Below the pieces are notes generated by a model. It was not told the DNA's origin. It ran no database searches and worked only from the letters and a program-made list of their open reading frames with translations. Positions 52,479-60,651 of a stretch of DNA of 64,000 bases are shown piece by piece (positions within the stretch are counted from its first letter, which is position 1; the number at the start of each line of letters is the position of its first letter). The stretch covers positions 11,180-75,179 of the forward strand of contig DATFGT010000013.1 in assembly GCA_035249175.1 (NCBI GenBank), written 5' to 3'. This stretch comes from 66-474 sp035249175. Its GTDB lineage: Bacteria; Pseudomonadota; Gammaproteobacteria; Xanthomonadales; Rhodanobacteraceae. The translations under genes were made by a program, and so were the position numbers.

Positions 52479-53452
52479 GCCGACGGTTCCAGGCTGCGCG
52501 TGGCGCGAAGGATCCGAACAAGCGGCCACGCCGAAGCCGCGCCCGCGCAGACGATCCACACCAGCGCAACGATGCCGTGCCCGAGCAGCGCGGTCCCGAT
52601 CGCCATGAACACCAGCGCGCACGACATCGCGATCAGCGGATAACGAAGCGAAGCCAGCCGCGCGGAACGGGCATCCCATGGGACCGCAGCGAGCAGACGC
52701 TCGGCCGCGACGAACGCAGCGGCGCTGGCGCGCATCACCACCGCCAACCACGACCATGACAGCACCACAAGGACCAATCCCGCCACTTCCAGCATTGGCG
52801 CACCGATCGGGACAGCAGCCAACACGATTCCCACGGTCGCGAAACTGCCGCCACGCCGCCACCTCACCAACGCTGAACGCCGCTGCCAGTCGAGCAGATG
52901 CGGCAGGCGTGGATCGTCCAGCCACGGCAGCGCAAGCAAGGGTTCACGGATGCCGTCCGCATGATGCACCCGCGCAAACGCGCCCCGGCGGAATACGCGG
53001 ATGGCTGCCGCGGCGGCGCCCGCGGCCAGCGCAAGATCGATGCCCGCCAACGCGTAAACCAGGTCCCCGCGATGTGGCGCGGGCACGGAAACCCCGAATA
53101 GCAGCGCCGTGACGAGCGCGAGCGAAGCCATCAACGCAGCAGCTGCCCATAGCAGGAGTGTGCGCGCCGCGGAGCCGCGTGCGATCGGCAGGGCCCCGCA
53201 CCAACCGAACCGCCATCGCTCCATGGCATCCAGCAACCGCTGGTGCGCGATCGCGTAACTGCCGCCCAGCGCGAGCAATGTACCCACCGCCAGGCACCAC
53301 CCGTAACCACTGTAGAACTCGCCGCACGCGAGGGCGGCGCAACAGGCGAGCAGCAACGCCGGGGCGCCGAGGATACGCACGAACGCGATCGACCCGGTGC
53401 GTCGCAGCACAAGCCAGTCGGCAGGTATTGCGGGGTGCCACGAGGCGCTCAT
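52475..53452 (-). CDS. ABC-2 type membrane subunit (partner of the downstream ATPase)
   Basis: A 325-residue inner-membrane protein with about eight hydrophobic segments and no ATPase motif. Long Ala/Leu-rich helices alternate with short Arg-rich loops. The overlap with the ATP-binding gene shows they act together. I recognise no specific family from the sequence. Confidence 0.75.
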   Translation of the reverse strand: MSASWHPAIPADWLVLRRTGSIAFVRILGAPALLLACCAALACGEFYSGYGWCLAVGTLLALGGSYAIAHQRLLDAMERWRFGWCGALPIARGSAARTLLLWAAAALMASLALVTALLFGVSVPAPHRGDLVYALAGIDLALAAGAAAAAIRVFRRGAFARVHHADGIREPLLALPWLDDPRLPHLLDWQRRSALVRWRRGGSFATVGIVLAAVPIGAPMLEVAGLVLVVLSWSWLAVVMRASAAAFVAAERLLAAVPWDARSARLASLRYPLIAMSCALVFMAIGTALLGHGIVALVWIVCAGAASAWPLVRILRATRSLEPSA

Positions 53453-53482
53453 GGGCGGATTGTGTCATGCGACCCATGCACA

Positions 53483-53507
53483 GCAAAAACCCGCCTTGCG
53501 GCGGGTT
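53483..53507 (-). terminator. Intrinsic terminator after the desaturase gene
   Basis: AACCCGCC / GGCGGGTT stem with a GCAA loop and, on the minus strand, TTTTTG at its end. It stops leftward transcription before the ABC exporter pair. Confidence 0.8.
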
Positions 53508-53535
53508 CTCGTTTGGTCCTACTGAAAATTGCTCG

Positions 53536-54738
53536 TTATGCCCTGGCCACCGAATAACGCTTCAACCTCACGGCGAACTCGACCAGCTTGCGATTGCCAC
53601 TGGCTTCGGCTTCGCGGCACCACTGCTGCAGCGCGGCCAGCGCGGACTCGGGCCTGCGCTGTTCCATCAACGCGGCGAGGCGCGCGCGGTATTCGCTGAT
53701 CTGCTTCAGGCGCGGATGGTTTTCCACCGCTGCGGCCAAGCGTGCCTTGCCGTTCTGATCGAGCCAGCGGCCGCCATTGGCCAACGCGCGGCGCAAGCGG
53801 CGGCGCGGCATTGCACCGAAGCGGCGGCGGCCCTTCGCGGCGGATTCCTCGCGCACGGTGGGCTTGATCACCGTCTTGTAGTAATCGGTCATCGCTTCGA
53901 AGCGGTGCGTGAGTAACGCCTTCAAGGTTTCGGCATCGGGCAGCGACACGTTCGGGCGTATATCCAGTGTCGGCGCCACACGCAGCACCTTGGCCAGACG
54001 AACCCTTTCCAGTCCACGGATCACCACCCAGCCGATGTCGACCTCGAACTTGCGCAGCGCAAACTTGGCCGAACTCGGAAACGCGTGATGGTTGTTGTGC
54101 AGTTCCTCGCCGCCCACCCAAACACCCCACGGCGTGAGATTGGTGGCCTTGTCGGCGGTCTCGAAATTGCGATAACCCCACCAGTGCCCGATACCGTTGA
54201 CCACACCGGCGGCCCAGATCGGAATCCAAAGCATCTGCACGGCCCAGATTGCCATGCCGAGCACCCCAAACAGCGCGAGGCTGATTACCGCCATCAGGGT
54301 CGGGCCGAGCATCGAGTGCTTGGTGTAAACGTGGCGTTCCATCCAGTCATCGGGCGTGCCGCGGCCATACTTCTCCACATCGTCGGTGTTGGCGGCGGCG
54401 GCGCGGTACAGTTCGACGCCTTCGAAGAAAACCTTGCCGATACCCTCGACTTGCGGGCTATGCGGATCCTGCTCGGTTTCGCAATGCGCGTGATGCTTGC
54501 GATGGACCGCCACCCATTCCTTGGTGACCATGCCGGTAGTCAGCCAGCTCCAGAAACGGAAGAAATGCACCAGCGCGGGGTGGAAATCCACGCCGCGGTG
54601 GGCTTGGCTGCGGTGCAGGTACAGGGTCACGGTCAAGATCGTCAGTTGGGTCACCACCAGGAGGTAGATGGTGATCCACAGCCAGCCGGCATTGGCAAGG
54701 CCGTGCGCGGCAAAATTCAGGATAACGTCGAGCATCAT
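53536..54738 (-). CDS. Membrane fatty acid desaturase (delta-9, acyl-CoA/DesA type)
   Basis: Di-iron integral membrane desaturase of 400 residues that should insert a double bond in acyl chains and adjust membrane fluidity. The three His boxes are present: HRSQAH near residue 43, HRKHHAH near 80, and HNNHHAF near 215. Helices flank them as in the stearoyl-CoA desaturase family. The C-terminal 110 residues, from about 290, are a basic coiled extension without metal ligands, found in the xanthomonad form. The first ATG of an ATGATG pair was used. Confidence 0.92.
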   Translation of the reverse strand: MMLDVILNFAAHGLANAGWLWITIYLLVVTQLTILTVTLYLHRSQAHRGVDFHPALVHFFRFWSWLTTGMVTKEWVAVHRKHHAHCETEQDPHSPQVEGIGKVFFEGVELYRAAAANTDDVEKYGRGTPDDWMERHVYTKHSMLGPTLMAVISLALFGVLGMAIWAVQMLWIPIWAAGVVNGIGHWWGYRNFETADKATNLTPWGVWVGGEELHNNHHAFPSSAKFALRKFEVDIGWVVIRGLERVRLAKVLRVAPTLDIRPNVSLPDAETLKALLTHRFEAMTDYYKTVIKPTVREESAAKGRRRFGAMPRRRLRRALANGGRWLDQNGKARLAAAVENHPRLKQISEYRARLAALMEQRRPESALAALQQWCREAEASGNRKLVEFAVRLKRYSVARA

Positions 54739-54881
54739 GGTCACACAGAGAGGGGGAAGCGGTCGGTCCACACCCGCAACGGCCAGTCTAGGGGATAAAA
54801 CGCCGACTCGCTACAGGCTTGCCTAAACAATGTGATGACCGCAACAATTATTTCAATGCCCCTCGCGTGCAAATTAATTTG
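54739..54881. promoter_or_regulatory. Divergent promoter region, desaturase and Gld-like operon
   Basis: The 143 bases between the two divergent start codons are AT-rich toward the right, with CAACAATTATTTCAATG and GTGCAAATTAATTTG. Both promoters must lie here, but no pair of hexamers is certain. Confidence 0.4.
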
Positions 54882-55616
54882 ATGGCAACGTCACCGGTGC
54901 TGCTGCAAATCGATCACGTAAGCCGCCGGCTGTCCGGACGCGAGGTGCTTCACGACATCGCGTTCAGCTTGCAGCGCGAGAACGTGCTCGGCCTGCTGGG
55001 CGCGAACGGGGCGGGCAAATCGACGACGTTGGCGATCGTTGCGGGCGTCTTGCAACCCGACGCGGGAACTGTACGCATCGAAAATCAGGTCGTGAATGGC
55101 GATCTTCGCACCATACGCGAGCGCATCGGCTGGGTGCCGGAAAGCGTGCCGCTGTGGCCGGAACTGACGGTTTCGGAATCGCTCGATGCCTGTAGTCGAT
55201 TGCGCGGCCTGTCGAAATCCGCGCGCAAGACGGCCCGCGAACGTGAACTCGCGCGACTGGAATTGGAAAGCATCGCACGCCGCCTGTGCGGACAACTGTC
55301 GCTGGGCCAGAAGCGCCGCGTGGGCCTGGCGCAGGCGCTGCTGCACGAACCGGATCTGCTGGTGCTCGACGAACCCGGCAACGGACTCGATCCAGTGCAA
55401 ACTGCGCAGTTGCGTGACCTGATCGCGCGGCTTTCACCCAAGCGCGGCATCATCCTATCCAGCCACGAGTTGACCGAAGTCGAGGCGATGTGCAATCGCG
55501 TGGTGATCCTGCACCACGGCCGCGTGCGCCACGACGCGCCGCTGGATGGCGAGCGCGGCAAGCTCGACACGCAGTTCCGCGCGATCGCAATGCAACCCGC
55601 AGGCGCCGCCGCATGA
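54882..55616 (+). CDS. ABC transporter ATP-binding protein, GldA-like
   Basis: A 244-residue ATPase. Walker A is GLLGANGAGKSTTLAI, the signature is GQLSLGQKRRVGLAQALL, Walker B is LLVLDEPGNGLDP and the switch is SSHELTEVE. WVPESVPLWPELTV follows the Q-loop. It is the first gene of a four-gene operon in which each start overlaps the previous stop. Such GldA/F/G-type sets are known from gliding Bacteroidetes and occur in many proteobacteria that do not glide; the substrate is unknown. Confidence 0.9.
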   Translation: MATSPVLLQIDHVSRRLSGREVLHDIAFSLQRENVLGLLGANGAGKSTTLAIVAGVLQPDAGTVRIENQVVNGDLRTIRERIGWVPESVPLWPELTVSESLDACSRLRGLSKSARKTARERELARLELESIARRLCGQLSLGQKRRVGLAQALLHEPDLLVLDEPGNGLDPVQTAQLRDLIARLSPKRGIILSSHELTEVEAMCNRVVILHHGRVRHDAPLDGERGKLDTQFRAIAMQPAGAAA

Positions 55617-56368
55617 GTGCATTCACGATTGCGTACATCGACCTGAAACGGCTCGCGATGCACCCGTTTGCATGGACGCTGGGCGGCATCACGCTGGCGA
55701 TGATGGCGTGGCAATTCCTGCTGGGCGTGTCGGCGTTCATGCATGCGCAGCCCACCTTGCCGGGGCCGGCCACCGGCCCGGGTTTCACCGATTCGGTGGT
55801 CGCGCCATACCTGCTCAACTACATCCAGTTGTGCCTGGTGATCGTTCCCTTGATCACGATGCAGGCGCTGGCCGGCGAACGCGGCGCGCAACGCCTCGCG
55901 TTGCTGTCGGTATCCGGCACATCCGGCGCGCACATCGTGCTCGGCAAGTTCATCGCACGGCTGGCGTTCCTGTGGTTGCTGCTGATCTTGGTCGCAACCT
56001 TGCCGCTGGTGTTGGCGCATGCGACGCACCCCGACTGGGGCCAGTTCGGCGCGGCGCTGGTTACGAGTGCGTTGTGCGTGGCCGCGCTCACCGCGATCGG
56101 CATTGCAGCTTCCGCGTTCACCCCTGAACCCGCGCTCGCGGCCACGGCGGCGCTTTTGATCGGCGAAGCCTTGGCGCTGATCGACGCGGGCGTGCGCATC
56201 AGCGGCGGCGAAGGCGGCTGGCTGGGTTATCTCGCCTTGCACACGCATCTCGCGCCCGCGATGCGCGGCCTCGTGCGCAGCGAAGACATCGTGTACTTCT
56301 TGTTGCTCATCGGATTGGCGCTCGCGCTCGCGATCCGCCGCGTCGGCACCGAACGGGAGCACGCCTGA
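55613..56368 (+). CDS. ABC-2 permease, GldF-like
   Basis: A 251-residue inner-membrane protein with six hydrophobic helices and the ABC-2 permease pattern: a short N-terminal cytoplasmic part DLKRLAMHP, two early helices, then GERGAQRLALLSVSGTSGAHIVLGKFI (shown in part) which is the usual coupling loop. Overlaps the ATPase gene by 4 bases and the GldG-like gene by 1 base. Confidence 0.87.
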   Translation: MSAFTIAYIDLKRLAMHPFAWTLGGITLAMMAWQFLLGVSAFMHAQPTLPGPATGPGFTDSVVAPYLLNYIQLCLVIVPLITMQALAGERGAQRLALLSVSGTSGAHIVLGKFIARLAFLWLLLILVATLPLVLAHATHPDWGQFGAALVTSALCVAALTAIGIAASAFTPEPALAATAALLIGEALALIDAGVRISGGEGGWLGYLALHTHLAPAMRGLVRSEDIVYFLLLIGLALALAIRRVGTEREHA

Positions 56369-57696
56369 TGCGCGCGGCGTGGCAATCATGGCTGTACGCG
56401 CTGCTGTGCGTGGTGATCGCGGCGTGTCTCGCCGCACTGTCGGCGCATTTCGGATTTACCGCCGACTGGAGCGCGGGCGCGCGCGCCACCATCACGCCGC
56501 AAAGCCAGTCGCTGCTGCAACAACTGAAAGGCCCGCTGGAAATGACGAGCTACGCACGGCCCGGCACGCTGCGCACCAAGACCAGCCTTCTGATCGATCG
56601 CTACAAGCGCTTCAAGCATGACATCGCGTTGAAGTTCGTTGATCCGGACCTCGATCCCATCGCCACGCAGGATGCCAACATCACCGCGGATGGCCAGCTG
56701 GTGCTGACGTGGAAGGGCCGCACGCAACAGGTCACGCAACTCGACGAGCAAGGATTTTCCGACGCGCTGGTGCGGCTCGCACGCGGCGGCAACAAACTGG
56801 TGGCGTTCATCACCGGCGACGGGGAGCGCGACGCGAACGGCAAGAACCCCGCCGATCTGGGTGTGTTCGTGCAACGGCTTTCCCTGCGCGGGGTGCGCGC
56901 GTTGCCGCTCAATCTGGCGGAAGCCGCCGAGGTGCCGCGCAACGCCAACCTCGTGGTGCTTGCGAGTCCGCAGGCGGCGCTGCTGCCGAGCTCGGTGCAG
57001 AAGCTCGAGGATTATGTTGCCGACGGCGGCAACTTGTTGTGGCTCACCGAGCCAGGCGGGGACGATCTGGGTCTCGCACCGCTGGCTCAGGCACTCGGCA
57101 TCAAACGCTTGCCGGGCATGCTGCTGGATACGCAAAGCACCAGCGCCTTTGGCGACCCCCGCATGCTGGTGGCGACGCATTATCCATTGCAAACCATCAC
57201 CGACGATTTCAACATCAATACGCTGTTCCCGCGTGCGGCGGCGCTCGCCGCGCTTTCCGGCGCAGCGTGGAACGTGCAACCGATCCTGCAGTCGAGCGCG
57301 CGAAGCTGGAACCAGGCAGCGCCGGTCGACCCTGCCCAGGCGGCGTTCGATCCGAATTCCAACGAACTGAAAGGCCCCCTCACCTTCGGCTACGCGCTGA
57401 GCCGCCTGTCTCCGAGTCCCGACAGGAACCAGCAACGCGTGGTGGTGATCGGCGACGGTGATTTTCTTTCGAATGCGTATCTCGCGGATGCCGGCAACCT
57501 CGCGTTCGGCGAGCGCGTGTGTGACTGGTTGTTGGGTGACGACGCGCTGGCCAGCGTGACACAGGCCGCGCCCGACACGGCGCTGAAACCCACGCGCGTC
57601 CAACTCGGCGTGCTCACCTTCGGTTACCTGATCGCGCTGCCGATCATCCTGATCCTGGTCGGCCTCGCGATCAGCTGGCATCGGCGTCGGAGGTGA
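56368..57696 (+). CDS. GldG-like ABC transporter auxiliary protein
   Basis: A 442-residue protein anchored by an N-terminal helix (about 10-28) and a C-terminal helix (about 415-436), with a large periplasmic domain between. The domain begins with the IFT52/GldG-like part SLLQQLKGPLEMTSYARPG, and later has LVAFITGDGERD and LEDYVADGGNLLWL, then RVVVIGDGDFLSNAYL. This is the GldG 'ABC-type uncharacterized transport system' family. Its role is structural or substrate-capturing in the exporter. Confidence 0.88.
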   Translation: MRAAWQSWLYALLCVVIAACLAALSAHFGFTADWSAGARATITPQSQSLLQQLKGPLEMTSYARPGTLRTKTSLLIDRYKRFKHDIALKFVDPDLDPIATQDANITADGQLVLTWKGRTQQVTQLDEQGFSDALVRLARGGNKLVAFITGDGERDANGKNPADLGVFVQRLSLRGVRALPLNLAEAAEVPRNANLVVLASPQAALLPSSVQKLEDYVADGGNLLWLTEPGGDDLGLAPLAQALGIKRLPGMLLDTQSTSAFGDPRMLVATHYPLQTITDDFNINTLFPRAAALAALSGAAWNVQPILQSSARSWNQAAPVDPAQAAFDPNSNELKGPLTFGYALSRLSPSPDRNQQRVVVIGDGDFLSNAYLADAGNLAFGERVCDWLLGDDALASVTQAAPDTALKPTRVQLGVLTFGYLIALPIILILVGLAISWHRRRR

Positions 57697-58181
57697 GACG
57701 CGCGAATCGCCATCTCGTGGTGCTCGCGATCATCGCGATCGTGCTGGTCGCAGGGGTGTTGTGGGTCGGGCGACGCGAATACCTCGGTGATCCACCGACG
57801 CTCACGCCGCTCGATCCGGACGCGATGACGAGGATCGAACTCGACATCCCGCCGATCGCGCCGCAGGTCTTCGAGCGTCGAGCCGACGGGTGGTGGCGCA
57901 TCCAGCCATCCGAAGCGCGCGCCGACGATGCGCGCGTGCAGCGGCTCGCCAAGCTCGCCGCAACATCCGTCGCGCGCTGGATGCCGTGGTCCGACATCAC
58001 GCCGGCCCAAGTCGGACTGGATCATCCGTCGGCGACATTGGTTTTGAATGGCGTGCGCCTCGAATACGGTGGTCTCACCGCGATCGATGACCTGCGTTAC
58101 GTGCACGTCGGCGGCAAGGTGGCGCTGGTACCGAGGCAGTATTCACCGGAGGTGCTGTTGACAAAGCCCGGCACCGAGTAA
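57693..58181 (+). CDS. DUF4340-domain protein
   Basis: A 162-residue protein with a single N-terminal membrane helix (about 7-25) and a periplasmic DUF4340-like domain containing WWRIQPSEARADDARVQRL and a late YVHVGGKVALV. It ends the Gld-like operon; members of this family accompany GldG-like proteins in many genomes. GTG start overlapping the gldG-like stop. Function unknown. Confidence 0.8.
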   Translation: MRRANRHLVVLAIIAIVLVAGVLWVGRREYLGDPPTLTPLDPDAMTRIELDIPPIAPQVFERRADGWWRIQPSEARADDARVQRLAKLAATSVARWMPWSDITPAQVGLDHPSATLVLNGVRLEYGGLTAIDDLRYVHVGGKVALVPRQYSPEVLLTKPGTE

Positions 58182-58198
58182 TCCGATCAGCATCTTTG

Positions 58199-58370
58199 TC
58201 GTCATTCCGGCGCAAGCCGGAACCCAGCGCCTTTTGGAAACACCCCGAACTACAAAGACACTGGATCCCGGATATCGCTTCGCGACTGCGTTTGCAGGAC
58301 TGCAAACGCGAACGCCAAAGGCGGCGCGTAGCGCGAGCGCCACGGACGGCGCGAGTATTCCAGGATGACG
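58199..58370. repeat. Family B composite palindrome before mutM
   Basis: The left end TCGTCATTCCGG (58199-58210) forms the hairpin TTCCGGC-gcaa-GCCGGAA and runs into CCAGCGCC. The right end is TTCCAGGATGACG (58358-58370) in inverted orientation. Between them lie further hairpins, such as TTTGCAG-gactgCAAACGCG. It has the same outline as the insertion in the SoeA-like gene, but is less well conserved. Confidence 0.7.
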
Positions 58371-58397
58371 CACATAAACAGAATTCCACTGCCTCTC

Positions 58398-59210
58398 ATG
58401 CCCGAACTTCCCGAAGTCGAAACTACTAAGCGCGGGATCGCACCCTTCGTCACCGGACGCGTGGTGGAACGCGTGCTGCTGCGCCGCAAGGATCTGCGCT
58501 GGCCGATTCCGCGCGCGATCTCGACCAAGCTGCCGGGCCAGCGCATCGAAGCGGTGGAGCGGCGCGCGAAATACCTGCTGCTGCACACCGAAGCGGGTGC
58601 GGCGCTGCTGCATCTCGGCATGTCGGGTTCGCTGCGCATCACCGATCCCGCGGCACCGGTACGCATCCATGACCATTACGATTTGATCTTCGATTCCGGG
58701 CAGGCGTTGCGCTTCAACGATCCGCGCCGGTTCGGGTGCTTGTTGTGGCAGAAGCCCACCGAAACGCATCCTTTGCTGCGGAACCTCGGCCCGGAACCGC
58801 TGGGCGACGCGTTCGACGGTGACTGGCTGTGGAGCGCCTCGCGCGGGCGCAGCGCGGCGGTAAAGACGTTCCTGATGGATCAGTCGATCGTGGTCGGTGT
58901 CGGCAACATCTATGCGAGCGAAGCGTTGTTCGCGGCCGGCGTGCATCCCAAACGCGCCTCCGGTTCGGTATCACGTGCGCGCTACGCGCGCATCGCCGCC
59001 GAGATCCGCCGTGTATTGAATTACGCGATCATCCGCGGCGGCACCACGTTGCGCGATTTCCTCGCACCGGACGGCGCGCCGGGTTACTTCGAACAGGAAC
59101 TCGCCGTGTACGGCCGCGCGGGTGAACCGTGCAAGGTCTGCGGCACGCCGATCCGCGCCGAAGTGATCGGCCAGCGCATGACTTACTGGTGTCCCCACTG
59201 TCAGCACTGA
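58398..59210 (+). CDS. mutM: Formamidopyrimidine-DNA glycosylase (Fpg)
   Basis: Removes 8-oxoguanine and other oxidised purines and cuts the abasic site. The 270 residues are family length. The catalytic N-terminus MPELPEVE gives Pro2 and Glu3 after Met removal. MDQSIVVGVGNIYASEAL is the helix-two-turn-helix. The C-terminal zinc finger is CKVCGTPIRAEVIGQRMTYWCPHC. The start is fixed by the invariant N-terminal Pro. Confidence 0.97.
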   Translation: MPELPEVETTKRGIAPFVTGRVVERVLLRRKDLRWPIPRAISTKLPGQRIEAVERRAKYLLLHTEAGAALLHLGMSGSLRITDPAAPVRIHDHYDLIFDSGQALRFNDPRRFGCLLWQKPTETHPLLRNLGPEPLGDAFDGDWLWSASRGRSAAVKTFLMDQSIVVGVGNIYASEALFAAGVHPKRASGSVSRARYARIAAEIRRVLNYAIIRGGTTLRDFLAPDGAPGYFEQELAVYGRAGEPCKVCGTPIRAEVIGQRMTYWCPHCQH

Positions 59211-59212
59211 TG

Positions 59213-59325
59213 TGCGATCGTCCATGATCGCTGCTTCGCCGAAGCGTCGATGGCATTCACCACACTTCGTTCATGAGCACCAGAACGGCCATCCCTGGCC
59301 TGACTTCTCACCAAAGCAGGACACC
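59213..59325 (+). repeat. Family A paired-hairpin intergenic repeat, copy 6 (forward)
   Basis: Starts straight after the mutM stop. Outer hairpin GCGATC-gtccat-GATCGC at 59214-59231, variable spacer, inner hairpin GGCC-atccct-GGCC at 59287-59300, then TGACTTCTCACCAAAGC. Confidence 0.85.
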
Positions 59326-59375
59326 GGGACACTGGTTGCGCCACAATGCACGGCATCGCGGTCGGGAGATCCCGC

Positions 59376-59900
59376 ATGTCGCCCAACATCATTGCTCCGC
59401 TGGTGGTCGCGCCGCTGATCGTGTGGCGCTTGTACGCGCGCACGCGCCGCAATTTCGGGAGGCAACCGATCCAGCCGAAACGCATGTGGACACGCGTGGC
59501 CGTTTTTTCGGTGGTCACGCTGCTGGTCGCCACCCAAGGATTGCTCGACCCACGCCTCGCGGTCGGATTGACGGCGGGACTGGTCGGCGGCGTGGCGCTC
59601 GGCATCGTGGCGCTGAAGCTGACGCGCTTCGAGATCGACGGTCAGAACGATTGCTACTTTCCGAACCCGTGGATCGGCATGGCCTTGACCGCGCTGTTCC
59701 TCGGTCGCCTGCTGTACCGCTTCATGGTGCTGTATCCCGAGATGTCGCACCGCGCCGCGGGAGGTTTCGCCGCCTATCAGCGTAGCCCGCTGACGATGGC
59801 AATCCTGGGGCTGCTGCTGGGCTACTACATCGCGTACTACGCCGGGCTATTGATCCACCATCGGCGGGTACGGGGAGCCGCAACTCAGTCGAACTCATGA
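59376..59900 (+). CDS. DUF1453-like membrane protein
   Basis: A 174-residue protein with about five hydrophobic helices and a short Arg-rich region after the first (RLYARTRRNFGRQ). Overall form resembles DUF1453/CcdC-like small membrane proteins. GGGAG precedes the ATG, which excludes an in-frame ATG ten codons earlier. It lies alone between two family A repeats. Function unknown. Confidence 0.72.
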   Translation: MSPNIIAPLVVAPLIVWRLYARTRRNFGRQPIQPKRMWTRVAVFSVVTLLVATQGLLDPRLAVGLTAGLVGGVALGIVALKLTRFEIDGQNDCYFPNPWIGMALTALFLGRLLYRFMVLYPEMSHRAAGGFAAYQRSPLTMAILGLLLGYYIAYYAGLLIHHRRVRGAATQSNS

Positions 59901-59904
59901 GTGC

Positions 59905-60022
59905 GGTTCGAAGGAGCTCTCGTGAGAAGTCAGGCCACGGATGGCCGTTCTGGTGCTCCCCGTCCCAAAGCGGTTTCGATTGCGAATTGTCACCTGGAGG
60001 CAGCGATCACGGATGATCGCAA
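59905..60022 (-). repeat. Family A paired-hairpin intergenic repeat, copy 7 (reverse)
   Basis: The inner hairpin GGCC-acggat-GGCC is at 59933-59946, followed by GTTCTGG; the outer hairpin GCGATCA-cgga-TGATCGC is at 60003-60020. It ends immediately before the stop codon of the PII gene. Confidence 0.85.
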
Positions 60023-60361
60023 TCAAAGCGCATCCGCGTCGAGTTCCCCGGTGCGTATCCGGATCACCTGATCCAGCGTCGAGATGAAGATCTTGCCATC
60101 GCCGATCTTGCCGGTGCGCGCGGCATGGCTGATCGCTTCCACCGCGCGTTCGACCAGATTGTCGGGCAGCGCGATTTCCAGTTTCACCTTGGGCAGGAAA
60201 TCCACCACGTACTCGGCGCCACGGTACAACTCGGTGTGGCCTTTCTGGCGCCCGAAACCCTTGACCTCGGTGACGGTGATGCCGTTGACGCCCACTTCCG
60301 ACAGCGCCTCGCGCACGTCGTCCAGCTTGAACGGCTTGATGATGGCGGTGATCAGTTTCAT
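60023..60361 (-). CDS. glnK: Nitrogen regulatory protein PII (GlnK/GlnB)
   Basis: A trimeric signal protein of 112 residues that reads 2-oxoglutarate, ATP/ADP and glutamine status. It begins MKLITAIIKPFKLDDVREAL, has the T-loop GRQKGHTELYRGAEY with uridylylation site Tyr51, and TGKIGDGKIF in the B-loop. Whether it is GlnK or GlnB cannot be told from sequence alone. amtB, usually its neighbour, is not beside it. Family A repeats flank it on both sides. Confidence 0.92.
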   Translation of the reverse strand: MKLITAIIKPFKLDDVREALSEVGVNGITVTEVKGFGRQKGHTELYRGAEYVVDFLPKVKLEIALPDNLVERAVEAISHAARTGKIGDGKIFISTLDQVIRIRTGELDADAL

Positions 60362-60403
60362 GGCGGCGATCTTACCTGAGCGCAATACCAAAAGCGCTGC
60401 GAT

Positions 60404-60548
60404 CGGAGCGGCTGTTGTGGAGAGTCAGGGCATGGAAGCCCGTTCTGGGCCCCCTACCTTCAGGCGTTGTCGAGTGTGCCGCCATCGAACGAAGCCGCGT
60501 TCATGGACGAACGCATAAATATTTGAAGCAGCATTCATGGACGAATGC
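60404..60548 (-). repeat. Family A paired-hairpin intergenic repeat, copy 8 (reverse), with doubled outer hairpin
   Basis: Inner hairpin GGGC-atggaa-GCCC at 60428-60441. The outer hairpin occurs twice: GCGTTC-atggac-GAACGC at 60497-60514 and GCATTC-atggac-GAATGC at 60531-60548. The two hairpins differ by one base pair exchanged for another. The element lies between the divergent glnK and ubiK genes. Confidence 0.88.
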
Positions 60549-60550
60549 AC

Positions 60551-60579
60551 TAAAATCCCCTTGTAGGAAAATCCCTACA
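60551..60579 (+). promoter_or_regulatory. Possible ubiK promoter and leader hairpin
   Basis: TAAAAT at 60551-60556 is a -10-like hexamer next to the end of the family A repeat, followed by the hairpin GTAGG-aaaatc-CCTAC. About 70 bases separate it from the ubiK start. Confidence 0.3.
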
Positions 60580-60651
60580 CCACAACGCGGCGCACACCGA
60601 TAGGCACGTCAATCCCGACGCCCTAACCTGTGTGCGCATCGAGGCGACGAC

